This document shows positions 28,712-30,143 of a stretch of 30,143 nucleotides of DNA, in pieces; position 1 is the first letter of the stretch; the number at the start of each line of letters is the position of its first letter. The notes under the pieces are model-generated. The model did no database searches, had not been told where the DNA came from, and was given only the letters and a program-made list of their open reading frames with translations. Made by a program: the position numbers and the translations under genes. This DNA is from a virus. The DNA lies in the IMG/VR virus record IMGVR_UViG_3300046328_000041, positions 1 through 30,143 of that record; one strand, given 5' to 3'.

Positions 28712-30091
28712 ATGGCTGCAATCAAAGAACTACCTATCGCTGGTATCACTGCTGACTGGACTTGGGCTGATGACACTTTCCGACCAGTGAGCCGACCAAA
28801 GATAACTGACCCTGATAAATTTTTAGAGACAGATAAAACCAAACCAAAGGAGACTACTATGGAAGAAGAAACCACCAAGACTATCTTTATGCCACCAGAT
28901 ACTAGCTTGAAGGCTCTGGATGCTGTGCTTGATTCTATTGGATTGCCAGCTTTCAAGGACATCTTTGAAAAGACTAAGGCATCGGAAACCTTTGCGGTAA
29001 AAGAGGCAACTCTTACGGAGACTATTAAGGCTAGTAAGAAGGAAAATACTGGTCTTCAAAAAACTATTACTGTTCTTAATAAGAAGCTTGAGGCTAAACC
29101 CTTTGAGGGTATTAAGGTAGAGACAGATGGGACTCTCCCAGACGGTAAGGTTACTATGGTAGAGGCTTGCAAGGTCTTTGATGGTATCAAGAGCAAGATG
29201 CTTGTCCCTGTATGGGAATGGACTGGTGTTCATCCTATGGTCCCTGCTAAGAACCCTGACTACATCTTCCGTGAGGACATCTTGATGCGGACCTTGTATG
29301 CTCTGGTATCCAACCAGCGTATGTATCTGCAAGGTCACACTGGATCAGGTAAGACCACCTTGCTTGAGCAGATTGCAGCACACCTTAACTACCCCTTCAT
29401 CCGTATTAACTTTGACTCTGAAATCACCCGTATGGACTTGATTGGTCGTGATACTCTTGCACAAGAGGGTGGTGTTACTGTGTCTAAGTTTGTTGAGGGG
29501 CTGTTGCCACAGATGATGCAGACACCTTGCATCGGATGCTTTGACGAGATTGACTTCTGCCGACCTGATGTTGCATACGTTATGCAGTCGGCATTGGAGA
29601 ACAACTCCTTGCGTCTGACAGAAGATAGTGGTCGTGAAGTTAAGCCTCACCCAATGTTCCGTATGTTTGCCACTGGCAACACTGTGGGCCAAGGTGACGA
29701 GAATGGTATGTATCAAGGCGCTCGGCCTCAATCTCTTGCCTTCTTGGATCGCTTTACCATCTGGGCTAAGGTAACTTATCTGAATGAGGGCCAACGCTTT
29801 ACTCTTATCAAGAACAAAGCAGAGACACTTGCTGATGACGTTGTAGGTATCATTAACAAGTATACCACAGAACATCTGCAAGGCTTTATGGAAGGTAAGA
29901 TTTTACAGCCTATCTCTCCACGGGGTATGATTGCATTGGCTAAGGCTGCTGAACATCTTATTGCAGCTAACCCATCTGGCACTGTCAATAAGAGCCTTCG
30001 TGAAGCTATGTATATGACGATCCTTGATCGTGCTTCTAACGGCGACTACTCGACACTGAAAGGTATTGTTGATAGGGTTCTGCGTCCGTAG
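28712..30091 (+). CDS. cobS: CobS-like AAA+ ATPase (459 aa)
   Basis: Residues about 175-459 form a MoxR/CobS-type AAA+ domain: Walker A GHTGSGKTT (209-217), Walker B CIGCFDEID (271-279), sensor FATGNT (about 320), and arginine-rich RAR-like sites (GARPQSLAFLDRF). In cobalamin synthesis CobS drives cobalt insertion with CobN and CobT. In phages the partner is usually a VWA protein, and the true role is unknown. The first 50 residues are acidic and unlike the family, and a second start at residue 50 has its own strong ribosome site. A coiled coil (KKENTGLQKTITVLNKKLEA) precedes the domain. A hairpin follows the gene. Confidence 0.85.
   Translation: MAAIKELPIAGITADWTWADDTFRPVSRPKITDPDKFLETDKTKPKETTMEEETTKTIFMPPDTSLKALDAVLDSIGLPAFKDIFEKTKASETFAVKEATLTETIKASKKENTGLQKTITVLNKKLEAKPFEGIKVETDGTLPDGKVTMVEACKVFDGIKSKMLVPVWEWTGVHPMVPAKNPDYIFREDILMRTLYALVSNQRMYLQGHTGSGKTTLLEQIAAHLNYPFIRINFDSEITRMDLIGRDTLAQEGGVTVSKFVEGLLPQMMQTPCIGCFDEIDFCRPDVAYVMQSALENNSLRLTEDSGREVKPHPMFRMFATGNTVGQGDENGMYQGARPQSLAFLDRFTIWAKVTYLNEGQRFTLIKNKAETLADDVVGIINKYTTEHLQGFMEGKILQPISPRGMIALAKAAEHLIAANPSGTVNKSLREAMYMTILDRASNGDYSTLKGIVDRVLRP
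28842..28861 (+). promoter_or_regulatory. Internal ribosome site and start in cobS-like gene
   Basis: AAAGGAG followed by six bases and ATG at 28859, in frame with the main gene. A product from here would have 410 residues and keep the whole ATPase domain. The main start at 28712 also has AAGGAG, so both could be used. Confidence 0.5.
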
Positions 30092-30099
30092 TAACAGTG

Positions 30100-30127
30100 G
30101 GGTCATCAGGAATAAGCTTGGTGACCC
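30100..30127 (+). other. Hairpin after the CobS-like gene
   Basis: GGGTCATC (30100-30107) pairs with GGTGACCC (30120-30127), eight pairs with one G-U, around a 12-base loop. The sequence after it (TTATACTATC) is not a good U-tract, so termination is uncertain. An ATG at 30138 may begin the next gene, which runs out of the window. Confidence 0.4.
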
Positions 30128-30143
30128 TTATACTATCATGGAA

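Noticed and set aside
28823-29881. Long minus-strand frames over the CobS-like gene
   Set aside because: Shadows of a clear gene on the plus strand, no ribosome sites or family features.
1-30143. CRISPR arrays, insertion sequences, integrase and attachment sites
   Set aside because: I saw no regularly spaced repeats with unique spacers, no transposase or recombinase motif, and no direct repeat flanking a tRNA 3' end.

Overview
This window reads as a lytic, short-tailed (podovirus-type) double-stranded DNA phage. The late half has the virion set of T7-like podoviruses: portal, scaffold, HK97-type capsid, two tail tubular proteins, a small GNAT-like protein, and three internal virion proteins, one with a lytic transglycosylase domain. 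No integrase, repressor, DNA polymerase or phage RNA polymerase is visible. The small accessory genes (CobS-like ATPase, GP88 family, WYL_2-like, SleB-like) are types often found in marine and alphaproteobacterial phages. The host is therefore only an inference: a Gram-negative bacterium, possibly an alphaproteobacterium.

Layout. From 23231 down to 71 one long block of minus-strand genes encodes packaging, capsid, tail, internal core, lysis and a terminal cluster of small lysine-rich proteins. A perfect-consensus sigma70 promoter (23249-23277) starts it. An intrinsic terminator (15571-15595) and a second sigma70-like promoter (15540-15569) separate the capsid part from the tail part, and a strong terminator (48-68) closes it. 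Ten junctions in this block are one-base TAATG overlaps, so translation is tightly coupled. From 23278 to 24272 lies about 1 kb of non-coding DNA rich in palindromes and short direct repeats, with a G-rich tract on the minus strand. It is the best candidate for the control region and perhaps the replication origin. From 24273 rightwards, plus-strand genes are small and mostly unknown: membrane or exported mini-proteins, a GP88 protein, a SleB-like hydrolase and a WYL_2-like protein.

From 27791 to 28688 is a tRNA-rich stretch. It holds one intact tRNA-Leu(UAA) with an unusually short variable loop and a hairpin-rich non-coding stretch ending in a weak terminator. It also holds the two halves of another tRNA separated by about 550 bases. 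That insertion carries an antisense HNH endonuclease gene and the 3' part of yet another tRNA. A CobS-like AAA+ ATPase with two well-supported in-frame starts follows.

How it works together. Terminase and portal package DNA into the capsid, the tail tubular proteins and fibres complete the tail, and the internal proteins (with the transglycosylase) carry DNA through the envelope. A GH24 endolysin, an XhlA-like protein, a two-TM holin candidate and a lipoprotein of u-spanin topology would finish lysis. The SleB-like hydrolase on the other strand is a third muralytic enzyme with an unclear role.
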